DNA from: Rhizobium leguminosarum
GTDB taxonomy: Bacteria; Pseudomonadota; Alphaproteobacteria; Rhizobiales; Rhizobiaceae
Length of the DNA: 47,533 nt
Reading direction: 5' to 3'
Assembly (NCBI RefSeq): GCF_001652265.1
Contig: NZ_LWBS01000425.1
Location: 1 to 47,533 of the forward strand
Part shown: positions 8,445 to 16,924 of the stretch, piece after piece
Layout of the letters: every line of letters starts with the position of its first letter
Position numbering within the stretch: position 1 is the first letter of the stretch
Position numbers and translations under genes: made by a program
The notes under the pieces: generated by a model
The model's database searches: none
Seen by the model: the letters and a program-made list of their open reading frames with translations, nothing else
Told to the model about the DNA's origin: nothing

Positions 8445-9326
8445 CTATTTCAGCGGCAGAAACAGCTCCGCCACCGCCTCATGCTCCGACACCTCCGGGA
8501 AGAAGCTCAGCCGCTGGCAATAGATCGGGAAGTTGCGTGCTTCCTCGCCGCTGGCCGGAAGCCAGTCGCGATAAAGGTAGAGCGCGGCGGGCTCCAGATT
8601 GTCGGTATTGCCGACGACGCGCAGCACCGCGCAGCGTCCGCCAGGGATCTCGCCGGCTTTGATCTCTCCGCCGTTCGCCTGGATTGGTGGGTCGGTCCCG
8701 ACACAAAGGTCCACGCTATAATCGGCAGGCGACTGAGGACGCCGCTCGGAACGCCAGACGTTGAAGGTCGGACTTGTCCTGGGGTGCAGGCCAGCGGCCT
8801 TGCGCCAGGCGATGAACCGCTGGATGGTGGCGCCGAGCGTCGCCTGGTCGCCCCGATGCTCCATGATCGCCACCGGCGTGGTGGGCACATTGCGAATTAT
8901 CACGTCGTCAGTGGTAAAAGTCTTCTGCATGAGCTTGCTCCTTGCATTGTCGAGGGGCCCGAAGGCGGCAAGCCACGGCTCCCAGTCGGGAGAACTCCGA
9001 AACGACGAAGGCGTTTGACCGAACCGTTGCCGAAAAGCGCGGGCGAAGGCATCCGGTGCGTCGTAACCGGCATCCATCGCTATGTCAGTGACGCGTTCTT
9101 CGTCCCTGTAGGCCAGCCGGTATGAAGCGCGCTTCATGCGGGCAAGCTGGATATAGCGATGAACGGATAGCCCGAAGGTCGCCGTGAACTGCCGGTGGAA
9201 ATGAAACTTCGAGAAGGCCGCGACACCGCTCAAAACGTCAAGATCGAGATCGTCATCGAGGTGCTGGTCGACATAATCCAGCACTCGCTGCATCCGCTCA
9301 TGATAGTTCCGAAGCGCTGCGGTCAT
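8445..9326 (-). CDS. AraC family regulator with GyrI-like ligand domain
   Basis: 293 aa. Two AraC-type HTH motifs occupy the N-terminal third (RVLDYVDQHLDDDLDLDVLSGVAAFSKFHFHRQF, then VTDIAMDAGYDAPDAFARAFRQRFGQTPSSFR). The remainder, from about residue 125, is a GyrI-like/SOUL small-molecule-binding domain (IIRNVPTTPVAIMEHRGD ... CAVLRVVGNTDN). This Rob/SoxS-like order suggests ligand-responsive control. GGAG lies about ten bases before the start. Lies upstream of the DHFR-family gene on the same strand. Confidence 0.88.
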   Translation of the reverse strand: MTAALRNYHERMQRVLDYVDQHLDDDLDLDVLSGVAAFSKFHFHRQFTATFGLSVHRYIQLARMKRASYRLAYRDEERVTDIAMDAGYDAPDAFARAFRQRFGQTPSSFRSSPDWEPWLAAFGPLDNARSKLMQKTFTTDDVIIRNVPTTPVAIMEHRGDQATLGATIQRFIAWRKAAGLHPRTSPTFNVWRSERRPQSPADYSVDLCVGTDPPIQANGGEIKAGEIPGGRCAVLRVVGNTDNLEPAALYLYRDWLPASGEEARNFPIYCQRLSFFPEVSEHEAVAELFLPLK

Positions 9327-9708
9327 TCGTCTTGGTCTCCGTGGCAGCTCAAACTAGATTCCTTCGGGAACGTAGCGCTCGACCGATCTTGCGGTTTGGC
9401 ATGGATCATGCCGGAAACTTCCAACGGTGGGTCGTAGTGCACGGACGCTGTTCAATGCCACGATGGCACTGCCAGCGGTATCATGGCATGCCGACCGATC
9501 CGAATATCTTGCGATCCTCGCCCGGCACTGTTATTCGCATTTCCGTCTTAGAGGAGAATGCCTTTGTTGGCCGTCGCAACGATCCAGAACTCACCGGCTG
9601 CGGCGGCAGGGGTAAAGGCGCTCGGCATCGTCACTGAGAGCTGATCCTCACTCTATCGCTCGGCCTTAGCGCGCCCAATACTGGCGCAAATCCAATGTCG
9701 AGAAGACT
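9327..9708. other. intergenic; one small ORF with a strong RBS
   Basis: About 380 bp between the AraC gene and a GNAT gene. The only coding-like object is a 28-codon ORF at 9558-9644. No repeat or terminator was recognised. Confidence 0.35.
9558..9644 (+). CDS. possible small protein, 28 aa
   Basis: The ATG at 9558 directly follows TTAGAGGAGA, a strong but very close ribosome-binding sequence, and the frame runs 28 codons to TGA. The peptide is Ala/Val-rich with little charge (MPLLAVATIQNSPAAAAGVK...). It may be a real small protein, or the remnant of a longer gene. No family recognised. Confidence 0.25.
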   Translation: MPLLAVATIQNSPAAAAGVKALGIVTES

Positions 9709-10179
9709 ATGATCATCGAACTCATTTCTAGTGATTTTGAAGCGCTGCTGAAGGGCATCGCGCCTCGCAATCTGCACCTTGTCCAAGATAGCGCGATTGC
9801 GCCTCCTGAAATATTGGAGATGTTGAACCGCCTCGCGACTGACATCGGCGCCAATTTCTCGCCGTCGGCCTGGATGATCGTGGAGGATGGCGAGATCGTC
9901 GGCCTCTGCTCCATCGTTCGGGTTCCACAAGATGGAAACATCCATATCGGCTATGGGGTTGCGCCTTCACGCCAGGGTCGTGGATGCACCACGCGGGCCA
10001 TAGGGCAGTTGCTGGAGTGGGGACGAAACGACCCTCGCGTGGCTCTGATCTCTGCAGAGACCGGGGTCGACAACATCGCGTCCCAGCGTGTTCTCGAACG
10101 CAATGGCTTTGTCCAAATCGGCGAGCGGGTCGATGCTGAAGACGGTCCGTTGATCTACTCGCAAGCAATGACTGTCTAG
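9709..10179 (+). CDS. GNAT family N-acetyltransferase
   Basis: 156 aa acetyltransferase. The acetyl-CoA pyrophosphate loop is RQGRGCTT following the HIGYGVAPS strand, and a late motif VDNIASQRVLERNGF is typical of ribosomal-protein-alanine or small-molecule GNATs. N-terminal 60 residues are less conserved. Convergent with the PEBP gene; the two share the hairpin at 10210-10247. Substrate unknown. Confidence 0.85.
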   Translation: MIIELISSDFEALLKGIAPRNLHLVQDSAIAPPEILEMLNRLATDIGANFSPSAWMIVEDGEIVGLCSIVRVPQDGNIHIGYGVAPSRQGRGCTTRAIGQLLEWGRNDPRVALISAETGVDNIASQRVLERNGFVQIGERVDAEDGPLIYSQAMTV

Positions 10180-10209
10180 GTTTTACAGGCCAGCGAAGCC
10201 CGCACAGGA

Positions 10210-10247
10210 AACGGTCGGCCGAGGTTCAGTCACCTCGGCCGACCGTT
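10210..10247. terminator. bidirectional terminator-like hairpin
   Basis: Perfect 16-bp inverted repeat, left arm AACGGTCGGCCGAGGT, six-base loop TCAGTC, right arm ACCTCGGCCGACCGTT. It lies between two convergent genes. No T-run follows on either strand, so it is not a classical intrinsic terminator. Confidence 0.6.
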
Positions 10248-10285
10248 GTCATAAAGGGGATCACGACTGCGATCCACAGCCGGCC

Positions 10286-10831
10286 TTAGCGGCCGTAAGT
10301 GACCTCGACAGAGGCCTTGGCGAGCGTATTGGCCCTGACATAGAAGCCAACCATGGCGGCCGGGGCGGTCTCGAGAAGCGGAAGCTTATCCACCGAGAGC
10401 GCGTAGACGGTGAACTGGTAGTGGTGCGGTGGATCGCCGGCCGGCGGGCATGCGCCGCCATAGCCTGGCATCCCAAAGTCGGTGTGACCTTCGACGGTGC
10501 CTGCAGGAAGCTTTTTGTCACCGCTGGCGCCGGTGGCGATCTCCGAGGCATTTGCGGGAATGTTGAACACCGACCAATGCCACCAGCCCGAGCCTGTGGG
10601 AGCATCCGGATCGTAAGCCATGATGGCGAAGCTCTTGGTCGCCTCAGGCGCACCCGACCAGGTCAGTTCCGGCGAGATGTTCTTGCCGGCGCAGCCGAAG
10701 CTGTTGAAGACCTGCGCATCGGACATGGACTTGCCGGCGGCCAAATCCTTCGAGGTGAGCTTCATTTCTGCCTGTGCGGCCGTCGCACCAAAGACGGATG
10801 TGGCGAGAAGTACTGCTGTGATAAAACGCAT
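10286..10831 (-). CDS. secreted YbhB/YbcL (PEBP/RKIP-like) protein
   Basis: 181 aa with an N-terminal signal peptide (MRFITAVLLATSVFGATAAQA, cleavage after AQA). The mature protein is a PEBP fold: NISPELTWSGAPEATKSFAIMAYDPDAP, GWWHWSVFNIP, and GYGGACPPAGDPPHHYQFTVYAL. These contain the conserved DPDAP and ligand-pocket His residues. Likely periplasmic; bacterial members have no settled function. Lies just upstream, in the plus-strand sense, of an AraC regulator on the same strand. Confidence 0.9.
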   Translation of the reverse strand: MRFITAVLLATSVFGATAAQAEMKLTSKDLAAGKSMSDAQVFNSFGCAGKNISPELTWSGAPEATKSFAIMAYDPDAPTGSGWWHWSVFNIPANASEIATGASGDKKLPAGTVEGHTDFGMPGYGGACPPAGDPPHHYQFTVYALSVDKLPLLETAPAAMVGFYVRANTLAKASVEVTYGR

Positions 10832-10869
10832 TCTGTTTTCCTGCGGTTGCTAATGCAGGAAAACTATCG

Positions 10870-11775
10870 TCACCGAGCATGTGCATCTGCCCCGCTACGC
10901 TCAACTTCTGCCCCGATCCGCTCAATACGCTCGGAGCCGCCCCGCACATGGCGTGGATTGACGCCGAACCGCTCCTTGAACCGCGCCGCGAATTGCGACG
11001 GTGAATCGTAGCCGACCTCAAGCGCAACCTGCGCCATCGGCAGGGTTGTGGTCTGGATGAGGCCCAAGGCGCGATTCATCCTTGTATCGCTCAAGATCTC
11101 ACTGAAGCCGGTATTCTCCGCAGCCAGCTTACGCCTGAGCGTCGCTTCGCTCATGTTGAACGAGCGCGCCGCGTGCCCCAGCGTCCAATCAAAGGCCGTA
11201 TCGCTTTCGATCATCTGCCGCAGCCGGTCCTCGAGCCGAGGGCTTTGGCATTGGCCCAACACCGCTCCACAGAGCGCAAACCAGGTGATCAGTTCCATCA
11301 AGCGAGCTTTGGCAATGGCGCCGGGAAGCCTCGTCAGATTGCCGGGCTGACAGCAATAGTCAAACAATGCCGCGGCTTCCTCCGGCAGGCTGGAGGTGCC
11401 TGCCGGCACAGGCCTCGATGGAACGGCGATCGATCCCATCCTGGTATAGGCCTCCTCAAAGAGCGGTCGCGGAACGGGAAGCGCCAGGGTCTGATACTTC
11501 TGCGGCGCCTTAGGAATGTTCTCCATCGTCAACGGTCTGTAGTCGGGCAGCAAGCCATAGGCGCCCGCCTCGAGGCGCAAAGCCTTGTCATCTGCCATGA
11601 CAATCTTCGTTCCCGATTGCACCTGTATCAACAACGGGCTCGTATTGACGAGACGAAAGAAACAGGCCCGCCCGCCCTGGCGGATCAAGGCCCTGGTCGG
11701 AATGGGAAAGACCTGGTCCAGCATATGTTCTCCGGCAAAAGGATGGATAAGAGCTGCAACCGGCGGAGCCGGCAT
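10870..11775 (-). CDS. AraC family transcriptional regulator
   Basis: About 301 aa. The AraC HTH domain is C-terminal (FDWTLGHAARSFNMSEATLRRKLAAENTGFSEILSDTRMNRAL ... VALEVGYDSPSQFAARFKERFGVNPRHVR), with a cupin-like N-terminal domain as in GadX/YqhC-type regulators. ATG 11775 is preferred over the TTG at 11823. It ends 38 bp before the PEBP gene start, so the two may be co-transcribed. The tail after HVRGG is charged and probably disordered. Confidence 0.87.
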   Translation of the reverse strand: MPAPPVAALIHPFAGEHMLDQVFPIPTRALIRQGGRACFFRLVNTSPLLIQVQSGTKIVMADDKALRLEAGAYGLLPDYRPLTMENIPKAPQKYQTLALPVPRPLFEEAYTRMGSIAVPSRPVPAGTSSLPEEAAALFDYCCQPGNLTRLPGAIAKARLMELITWFALCGAVLGQCQSPRLEDRLRQMIESDTAFDWTLGHAARSFNMSEATLRRKLAAENTGFSEILSDTRMNRALGLIQTTTLPMAQVALEVGYDSPSQFAARFKERFGVNPRHVRGGSERIERIGAEVERSGADAHAR

Positions 11776-12022
11776 GAAGACATCCGTTGATCCGCGAATA
11801 CCAAAACCGCGTGCCAGCGGCAACCTTTCGCCAGGAGCCGCAGACCATATCTACCGGCTGTCGGAACTGCGCATATTTCTCGGAAGAGAGGGTGCATCGG
11901 GCTTCGAATCTGGATAATTCTTCTGCGGCAACGGTTACCCTACGGCAGAAGACCTCCCCTGATGCCACGGGTAAACCGGGAAGAATGTCACGTGAAAAAC
12001 TCTTCTGAATGGATGTGCTTCG

Positions 12023-14506
12023 ATGAAATCCAAGCCCCGAAGCTTGAAAACGGCAGCCAAGCCGAACCAGGAACCCAAGCTGTCGCGCACCCACGCGCCC
12101 GCCGATCTATCGCCAGTGGACTGGCAGCGCGGCTTACGCCGCCAGTTCGGCCGGGGGCAGGCTTTCGGGCTCGAGAATCTAACCGACGAGCCGTTCTTCT
12201 CCGAGTTCCGCGTCAGCAATCCCGTTTCGAATTCCAGCTACCGCGTCGCGATTCGCGGCCGAGGCCCCGGGGGCAATTTTTGTTCATGCCCCGATTACGC
12301 CACGAGCGAGCTGGGCACATGCAAACACATCGAATTCACGCTTGCCAGGCTGGAAAAGAAGCGCGGCGCCAAGACAGCGTTCGCGCGGGGCTATCAACCG
12401 GTATTTTCCGAACTCTACCTGCGCAATGACGGTCAAAGGCGTATCCATTTTCGTGCCGGCACCCAATGCCCGCCGGCCGTGAAGGAGGCCGCCGCTGCCC
12501 TGTTCGACGCCGACCGCGACGGCATGCTGCCGGACGACCGCTTCGGCAAGCTGGAGCCTTTCATGGCCATGGCGTCCGACACCGACCATGAGTTCCGTGC
12601 CTATGACGATGCGCTCGACTTCATCGCCGGAAAAAGGGATGCGGAAAGACGGGCCTCGAAACTCGATCGGCTTTTTCCGCAAGGTGCCGCGGACCCCGGG
12701 CTGCAGACGCTCCTGAAGGTGCCGCTCTATCCCTATCAGGCTGAAGGCGCGCTGTTTGCAACGCGGGCCGGCCGGGCGCTGATCGGCGACGACATGGGAC
12801 TGGGCAAGACCATACAGGCGATCGCCGCTACGGAAATCCTGGCGCGGCATTTCGGCGTTTCGAGAGTGCTGGTGATCTGCCCGACCTCGCTCAAATACCA
12901 GTGGCAAAGCGAAATTGCGCGTTTTTCGGGCAGAGACGGAGAAAATGCGGCGCGTGTCATCAACGGCGGGCGGGCGGAGCGGCAGAAGGACTTCGCTCTG
13001 GATGACTTCTGCAAGATCACGAACTACGAAAAACTCAAACCCGATCTCGACCTGATCACTGCCTGGGCGCCCGATCTCGTCATCGTCGATGAAGCGCAAC
13101 GGGTCAAGAACTGGAACACCATTGCGGCGCGTGCCTTGAAAAGCGTCGATAGCGCCTACGCGATCGTTCTGAGCGGAACGCCCCTGGAGAACAAGCTGGA
13201 GGAGCTGGTTTCCATCGTCCATTTCGTCGACCAGCACCGCTTGGGGCCGACCTGGAAGCTGCTGCACGAGCATCAGGTCAAGGATGAAGGCGGACGCGTC
13301 ACCGGTTATACCGGCCTGGAAAAGATCGGCCAGACACTGGCGCCCATCATGATTCGCCGGCGCAAATCCGAGGTGCTGCGGCAATTGCCCAGCCGGACCG
13401 ACCAGAACTTCCTGGTGCCGATGACCGAGGGACAGGCGCTTCACCATCAGGAAAACGCCGATGTGGTGGCGAGAATCGTCCAGCGCTGGCACAAAACGAA
13501 GTTCCTTTCCGACAAGGACCAGCGCCGGCTCACCTGTGCGCTCCAGAACATGCGCATGTCGTGCAACAGCACCTATCTCCTGGACCAGGAGACCGATCAC
13601 GGAGTCAAGGCGGACGAACTGGCGGCGCTGCTGGACGAACTGTTCGCCGACCCCGAAGCCAAGGCGGTTGTGTTCTCCCAATGGACCCGCACCCACGATA
13701 TCGTCGTCCGCCGCCTGGAAGCGCGCGGAATCGGCTATGTCAGCCTGCATGGCGGCGTGCCGTCGGAAAAACGTCCGGCGCTGGTCGAGCGGTTTCGCAA
13801 CGACCCCACTTGCCGCGTGTTCCTGTCCACCGATGCCGGCAGCACGGGGCTCAATTTGCAGAATGCCTCGACGCTCGTGAACGTGGATCTGCCGTGGAAC
13901 CCGGCGATTCTCGAACAACGCATCGCCCGCATCCATCGCATCGGCCAGGCGCGGCCGGTGCGGGTCATCAATTTCGTCTCAAAAGGCACCATCGAAGAGG
14001 GCATGCTTTCGGTTCTGGCATTCAAGCGCTCTCTGTCTGCCGGAATTCTCGACGGCGGTCTTGGCGAGATTTCGCTCGGCGGCTCGCGCCTAAACCGCTT
14101 CATGAAGGAGGTGGAGAATGTCACCGGAAGCATGGGTGAAGGTGAGGCCGTGACGCCGGCGGAGGAAGTGTCGAACTTCGTCCTCGCCGATGACGCTGGA
14201 TCCGCCGACGATCTCAAGGCCGATGTCGAGCTCGACGTGGGAGCCAAAGCGGCCGCGCTCGCCGGAGCGCCGCCGCCCAATGCCGCTTCCGATCCATGGC
14301 AAGCCCTGGCTCAGATCGGCGTGCAGGTTGTTGCCGCCCTGGCTGCAGCTAATGATTCCGATGCGACGGCGCATCCCTGGATAGAGCATGATTCGGCCAC
14401 AGGTGCGCGGAGCCTGAAGATACCGCTTCCGCCGCCGGAAACCGCGGCGCAACTCGCCAATGCTCTTTCCGCGCTCGCCGACAGCCTGCGGGGCAGGATT
14501 GCATGA
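12023..14506 (+). CDS. SNF2-family helicase with N-terminal SWIM zinc finger
   Basis: 827 aa DNA-dependent ATPase. A SWIM-type zinc finger lies near residues 85-105 (CSCPDYATSELGTCKH). The SNF2 ATPase follows, with Walker A GDDMGLGKT near 255-263, motif II DEAQ near 356, SGTPLENK (motif III), then the C-terminal helicase lobe with SLHGGVPSEKR, FLSTDAGSTGLNLQNA and ARIHRIGQ. After about residue 700 comes an Ala/acidic low-complexity tail and a final helix. Proteins of this type are thought to act in chromosome maintenance or stress transcription; there is no nuclease, methylase or other defence partner nearby. Length and motifs indicate an intact gene. Confidence 0.92.
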   Translation: MKSKPRSLKTAAKPNQEPKLSRTHAPADLSPVDWQRGLRRQFGRGQAFGLENLTDEPFFSEFRVSNPVSNSSYRVAIRGRGPGGNFCSCPDYATSELGTCKHIEFTLARLEKKRGAKTAFARGYQPVFSELYLRNDGQRRIHFRAGTQCPPAVKEAAAALFDADRDGMLPDDRFGKLEPFMAMASDTDHEFRAYDDALDFIAGKRDAERRASKLDRLFPQGAADPGLQTLLKVPLYPYQAEGALFATRAGRALIGDDMGLGKTIQAIAATEILARHFGVSRVLVICPTSLKYQWQSEIARFSGRDGENAARVINGGRAERQKDFALDDFCKITNYEKLKPDLDLITAWAPDLVIVDEAQRVKNWNTIAARALKSVDSAYAIVLSGTPLENKLEELVSIVHFVDQHRLGPTWKLLHEHQVKDEGGRVTGYTGLEKIGQTLAPIMIRRRKSEVLRQLPSRTDQNFLVPMTEGQALHHQENADVVARIVQRWHKTKFLSDKDQRRLTCALQNMRMSCNSTYLLDQETDHGVKADELAALLDELFADPEAKAVVFSQWTRTHDIVVRRLEARGIGYVSLHGGVPSEKRPALVERFRNDPTCRVFLSTDAGSTGLNLQNASTLVNVDLPWNPAILEQRIARIHRIGQARPVRVINFVSKGTIEEGMLSVLAFKRSLSAGILDGGLGEISLGGSRLNRFMKEVENVTGSMGEGEAVTPAEEVSNFVLADDAGSADDLKADVELDVGAKAAALAGAPPPNAASDPWQALAQIGVQVVAALAAANDSDATAHPWIEHDSATGARSLKIPLPPPETAAQLANALSALADSLRGRIA

Positions 14507-14535
14507 TTGGCGGCAGCCAGACCATGGTGCGTGGG

Positions 14536-14573
14536 TCGAAATCTGGCCAACGGGCACGTTGGCCAGATTTCGA
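14536..14573. terminator. terminator-like hairpin after the SNF2 gene
   Basis: Perfect 16-bp inverted repeat, TCGAAATCTGGCCAAC and GTTGGCCAGATTTCGA with loop GGGCAC, starting 30 bases after the stop of the SNF2 gene. There is no T-run. Stem length and loop size match the hairpin at 10210-10247, but the sequences differ. Confidence 0.55.
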
Positions 14574-14592
14574 ATCATGGGAAAACGATCTT

Positions 14593-14789
14593 GAATAAGA
14601 CGAGCGGCACCTGGCGGATGAAATCGCCAAGCTGAAAGCCCAGGAGGGCAAGCCGATCATCGCCCATGGCGGGGGCTGGGCAAAGGCCTGCCGCTGTTTT
14701 CCGAACTCGCCGCGCCAATGCGTCTCAAGCTGATGATCTCGAAGGCCTTTCCGGGGGGCGCGGTGGCGCAGATCTATCGGCCGGTGTGA
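14593..14789 (+). pseudogene. remnant of a dihydrofolate-reductase-family gene
   Basis: Fragments of a RibD-C/DHFR-like protein in different frames. An upstream piece reads ILNKTSGT, a second reads LADEIAKLKAQEGKPIIAHGG from 14611, and a third reads GLGKGLPLFSELAAPM and then KAFPGGAVAQIYRPV before TGA at 14787-14789. The first and second are offset by one base. Between the second and third, about 20 residues expected in the family (the DEYRLLVHPVA region) are missing. No start codon or N-terminal half is visible. The intact relative is at 7652-8182. Confidence 0.75.
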
Positions 14790-14865
14790 GCCCGTCGCCG
14801 AAGATCGTTCGACCAGATCGTGACCGAGCGAGCGACCCCCCTCAGCGCATTCCCGCGCCTGATGT

Positions 14866-15813
14866 TTACCTGTCATCAATGTGAATTCGGGTTTTGTCGG
14901 CAGCGTCCGCCCGGCCTTTCACGTGATCGATGAACGCCCGCAGCTTCGGCATCACCTGATGACGGCTGGGATAGTAGAGAAACACGCCCGGCGCCATTGG
15001 GGCGAACGCCTCCAGGACGCGGACGAGTTTTCCTGCCTTCACGGGTCCGGCGGCGATTGGCTCCGGCACTTGCGCAAGCCCCATATCTTCGACGGCCGCT
15101 CCCAGCATCGTGGGAAAATCATGGGCGATCAGCGGTCCGGAGACAACAGCCTCGATCGGCTTTTTGCCGCTAACGAACGACCACGGCGCGATTGAGCCGT
15201 TCGAGCGGCGAATGCGGATGCAGGCATGTTGGCGCAGATCGGCGATACGCTCGGGCCGCCCTCTCCGGCCCAGATATTCGGGGCTGCCGACGACCACCAG
15301 CGGGAAGGACGGCGTCAGCCGGACCGCGACCATGTCGGCTGCGATGAACTGGCCGAGCCGGATACCGGCGTCAAATCCCTCGGCGGCGATATCGATCAAT
15401 TCCTCATTCGCGGCGACCTCCACCTCGATCTCGGGAAAGGCCCGGCAGAAGGATGCGATCAGTGGCTCCAGCAGGATCGGCACCACTGCCGGCGGCACAG
15501 TGAGACGCAATAGTCCAGCCGGTCTCTGCCCGAGCTCACGCGCAACCTCGCTTGCCGCGACCAGTTCCTCGAAGGCGGGCTTTGCGCGCGTCAGGAACCG
15601 CTCGCCGGCTTCGGTCAGGCCGACACTGCGCGTCGTGCGGATGAAGAGTACTGCGCCGACACGCTCCTCAAGAGCGCGTACGGCCTGGCTGATTGCCGAT
15701 GGGGTCACCCCGAGTTCCCCAGCTGCCCTGCGAAAACTGCGGTGCCGGGCAACGCTCAGAAACGCCTCAACGCCATCGAGCGCGCCTTGCCTGACTGTGA
15801 AGTTCTGCTTCAT
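14866..15813 (-). CDS. LysR family regulator (paralogue group A)
   Basis: 315 aa LTTR. HTH at residues 12-70 (DGVEAFLSVARHRSFRRAAGELGVTPSAISQAVRALEERVG), then IRTTRSVGLTEAG and the substrate domain from about residue 95. The segment FDAGIRLGQFIAADMVAVRL and the C-terminal FLYYPSRHQVMPKLRAFIDHV are shared with the LysR genes at 16925 and 37556, so the three are paralogues. Divergent from the membrane protein gene at 15892, with an imperfect dyad at 15819-15843 between them. Confidence 0.9.
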   Translation of the reverse strand: MKQNFTVRQGALDGVEAFLSVARHRSFRRAAGELGVTPSAISQAVRALEERVGAVLFIRTTRSVGLTEAGERFLTRAKPAFEELVAASEVARELGQRPAGLLRLTVPPAVVPILLEPLIASFCRAFPEIEVEVAANEELIDIAAEGFDAGIRLGQFIAADMVAVRLTPSFPLVVVGSPEYLGRRGRPERIADLRQHACIRIRRSNGSIAPWSFVSGKKPIEAVVSGPLIAHDFPTMLGAAVEDMGLAQVPEPIAAGPVKAGKLVRVLEAFAPMAPGVFLYYPSRHQVMPKLRAFIDHVKGRADAADKTRIHIDDR

Positions 15814-15818
15814 ACCGC

Positions 15819-15843
15819 ATCGATATTATCGCCAATAGTCGAT
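15819..15843. promoter_or_regulatory. imperfect dyad in LysR/membrane-protein divergent region
   Basis: ATCGATATT, six bases, then AATAGTCGAT: an interrupted palindrome with one extra base in the right arm, five bases upstream of the LysR start. Its placement fits LysR autoregulation; no experiment is implied. Confidence 0.4.
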
Positions 15844-15891
15844 CACGGGAAGCGGCCGTACATCTGGACCCCACAAATCAGGAGTGCCCCG

Positions 15892-16416
15892 ATGTCGACG
15901 GAATCCATCTTCCAAACTCATCTCGTCCTAGGCTATGTCGCGTGGATGATTTGCTTCGGCGCCTATATTCTGCCCTGGCTCACGTCGATGGACAGGGTCA
16001 GGGCGCACCGCGCCATCGCCACTCTGCACAGCTTCCGCTTTTTCGGGCTCGTCTTCATTCTGCCCGGCGTCGTCGGTCCTAACCTGCCCGCCAGCTTCGC
16101 CACCTTCGCTGCCTATGGCGATCTCGCGGCCGGGCTGCTTGCCATGCTGGCGCTCATTACGATCAGGATACGTCCGGTCTTCTGGCTATTCGTCATCGCC
16201 TTCAATCTCGTGGGAATGGGCGACCTCATCCTCGACTACTATCATGCGATCCAGGCCGGCCTTCCCGCGCAGGCGGGGGAATTGGGCACCGCATATGCGA
16301 TCCCGATCATTTACGTGCCCCTGCTGATGATCACCCACGTCTTCGCATTCTATTTGCTGCTGCGTCCTGAGCCGAGGGCAATCCGGGCCCTCGCTGGCGA
16401 AGCTGCGGTATCTTAG
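15892..16416 (+). CDS. conserved multi-spanning membrane protein
   Basis: 174 aa from ATG 15892, which is preceded by AGGAG. Hydrophobic segments at roughly 8-30, 45-65, 75-95, 98-120 and 140-162 suggest about five membrane spans, with a charged C-terminal tail. I do not recognise a characterised family; it may belong to an uncharacterised proteobacterial family. It is divergent from a LysR gene and is therefore a candidate target of that regulator. Confidence 0.75.
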   Translation: MSTESIFQTHLVLGYVAWMICFGAYILPWLTSMDRVRAHRAIATLHSFRFFGLVFILPGVVGPNLPASFATFAAYGDLAAGLLAMLALITIRIRPVFWLFVIAFNLVGMGDLILDYYHAIQAGLPAQAGELGTAYAIPIIYVPLLMITHVFAFYLLLRPEPRAIRALAGEAAVS

Positions 16417-16514
16417 GACTCCGCCGTATCAAGCGCCGGACCTCGCGATAGTATGGTGACGGAACCATCTGCCTCGCATATCTTGTCTTTGTGTTACCTG
16501 CGGGACTCAAGCTG

Positions 16515-16790
16515 ATGGCTCACTCCGAAAACCTCATTACAACCGTCTCGACCAAAGGGCAGATCACTCTACCAAAAACGATCCGCCAGCGGCGGGAGTG
16601 GGAGACTGGAACTCGTCTCATTGTCGAGGAAACCCCAGAAGGTGTGCTTCTGAAGCAGATCCCTGCCTTTGCGCCGACATCGCCTGACGATGTGTTCGGC
16701 ATGCTTCCCTTCAGCGATGACCCGAAAACTCTGGAAGAGATGGGAGCTGGCGTGTTGGCCGAGGCCCGCCGCCGTCATGATCGCGATTGA
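16515..16790 (+). CDS. AbrB/MazE-type (VapB-like) antitoxin, orphan
   Basis: About 91 aa from ATG 16515. The N-terminal swapped-hairpin AbrB DNA-binding domain is clear (TTVSTKGQITLPKTIRQRREWETGTRLIVEETPEGVLLKQ), followed by a tail (FAPTSPDDVFGMLPF...) typical of the toxin-binding region of VapB antitoxins. The expected toxin begins at ATG 16777, overlapping the last 14 bases, but breaks off after a few codons. The in-frame start at 16491 is less likely. Confidence 0.8.
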   Translation: MAHSENLITTVSTKGQITLPKTIRQRREWETGTRLIVEETPEGVLLKQIPAFAPTSPDDVFGMLPFSDDPKTLEEMGAGVLAEARRRHDRD

Positions 16791-16854
16791 TCCGATATCT
16801 GACGGGCGATCGTGGATTGCGAAACTGTCAAGGAAGCCTGAGCCGATCCGTTGA
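16777..16854 (+). pseudogene. stub of a VapC/PIN-type toxin gene
   Basis: The ATG overlaps the end of the antitoxin gene, as in vapBC operons. It opens with MIAID, the usual PIN-domain beginning that carries the first catalytic Asp. After that the sequence no longer resembles PIN and stops after 25 codons. The rest of a toxin of about 130 aa is missing; the next 70 bases show none of it. Confidence 0.5.
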
Positions 16855-16924
16855 GACGCTTGCGACTTCGGTAGACCGGTGACGCTGCTGGCAGGGCTGA
16901 CGGCCCCGAATTCGCAGACGGCAT

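Noticed and set aside
12284..13936. 550-aa open frame on the minus strand
   Set aside because: It lies wholly antisense to the SNF2 helicase, whose motifs are unmistakable; high GC keeps the opposite frame open.
12023..14506. SNF2 helicase as part of an antiphage defence system (DISARM-like)
   Set aside because: No methylase, PLD nuclease, DUF1998 or other defence partner lies nearby; the flanking genes are regulators and small enzymes.
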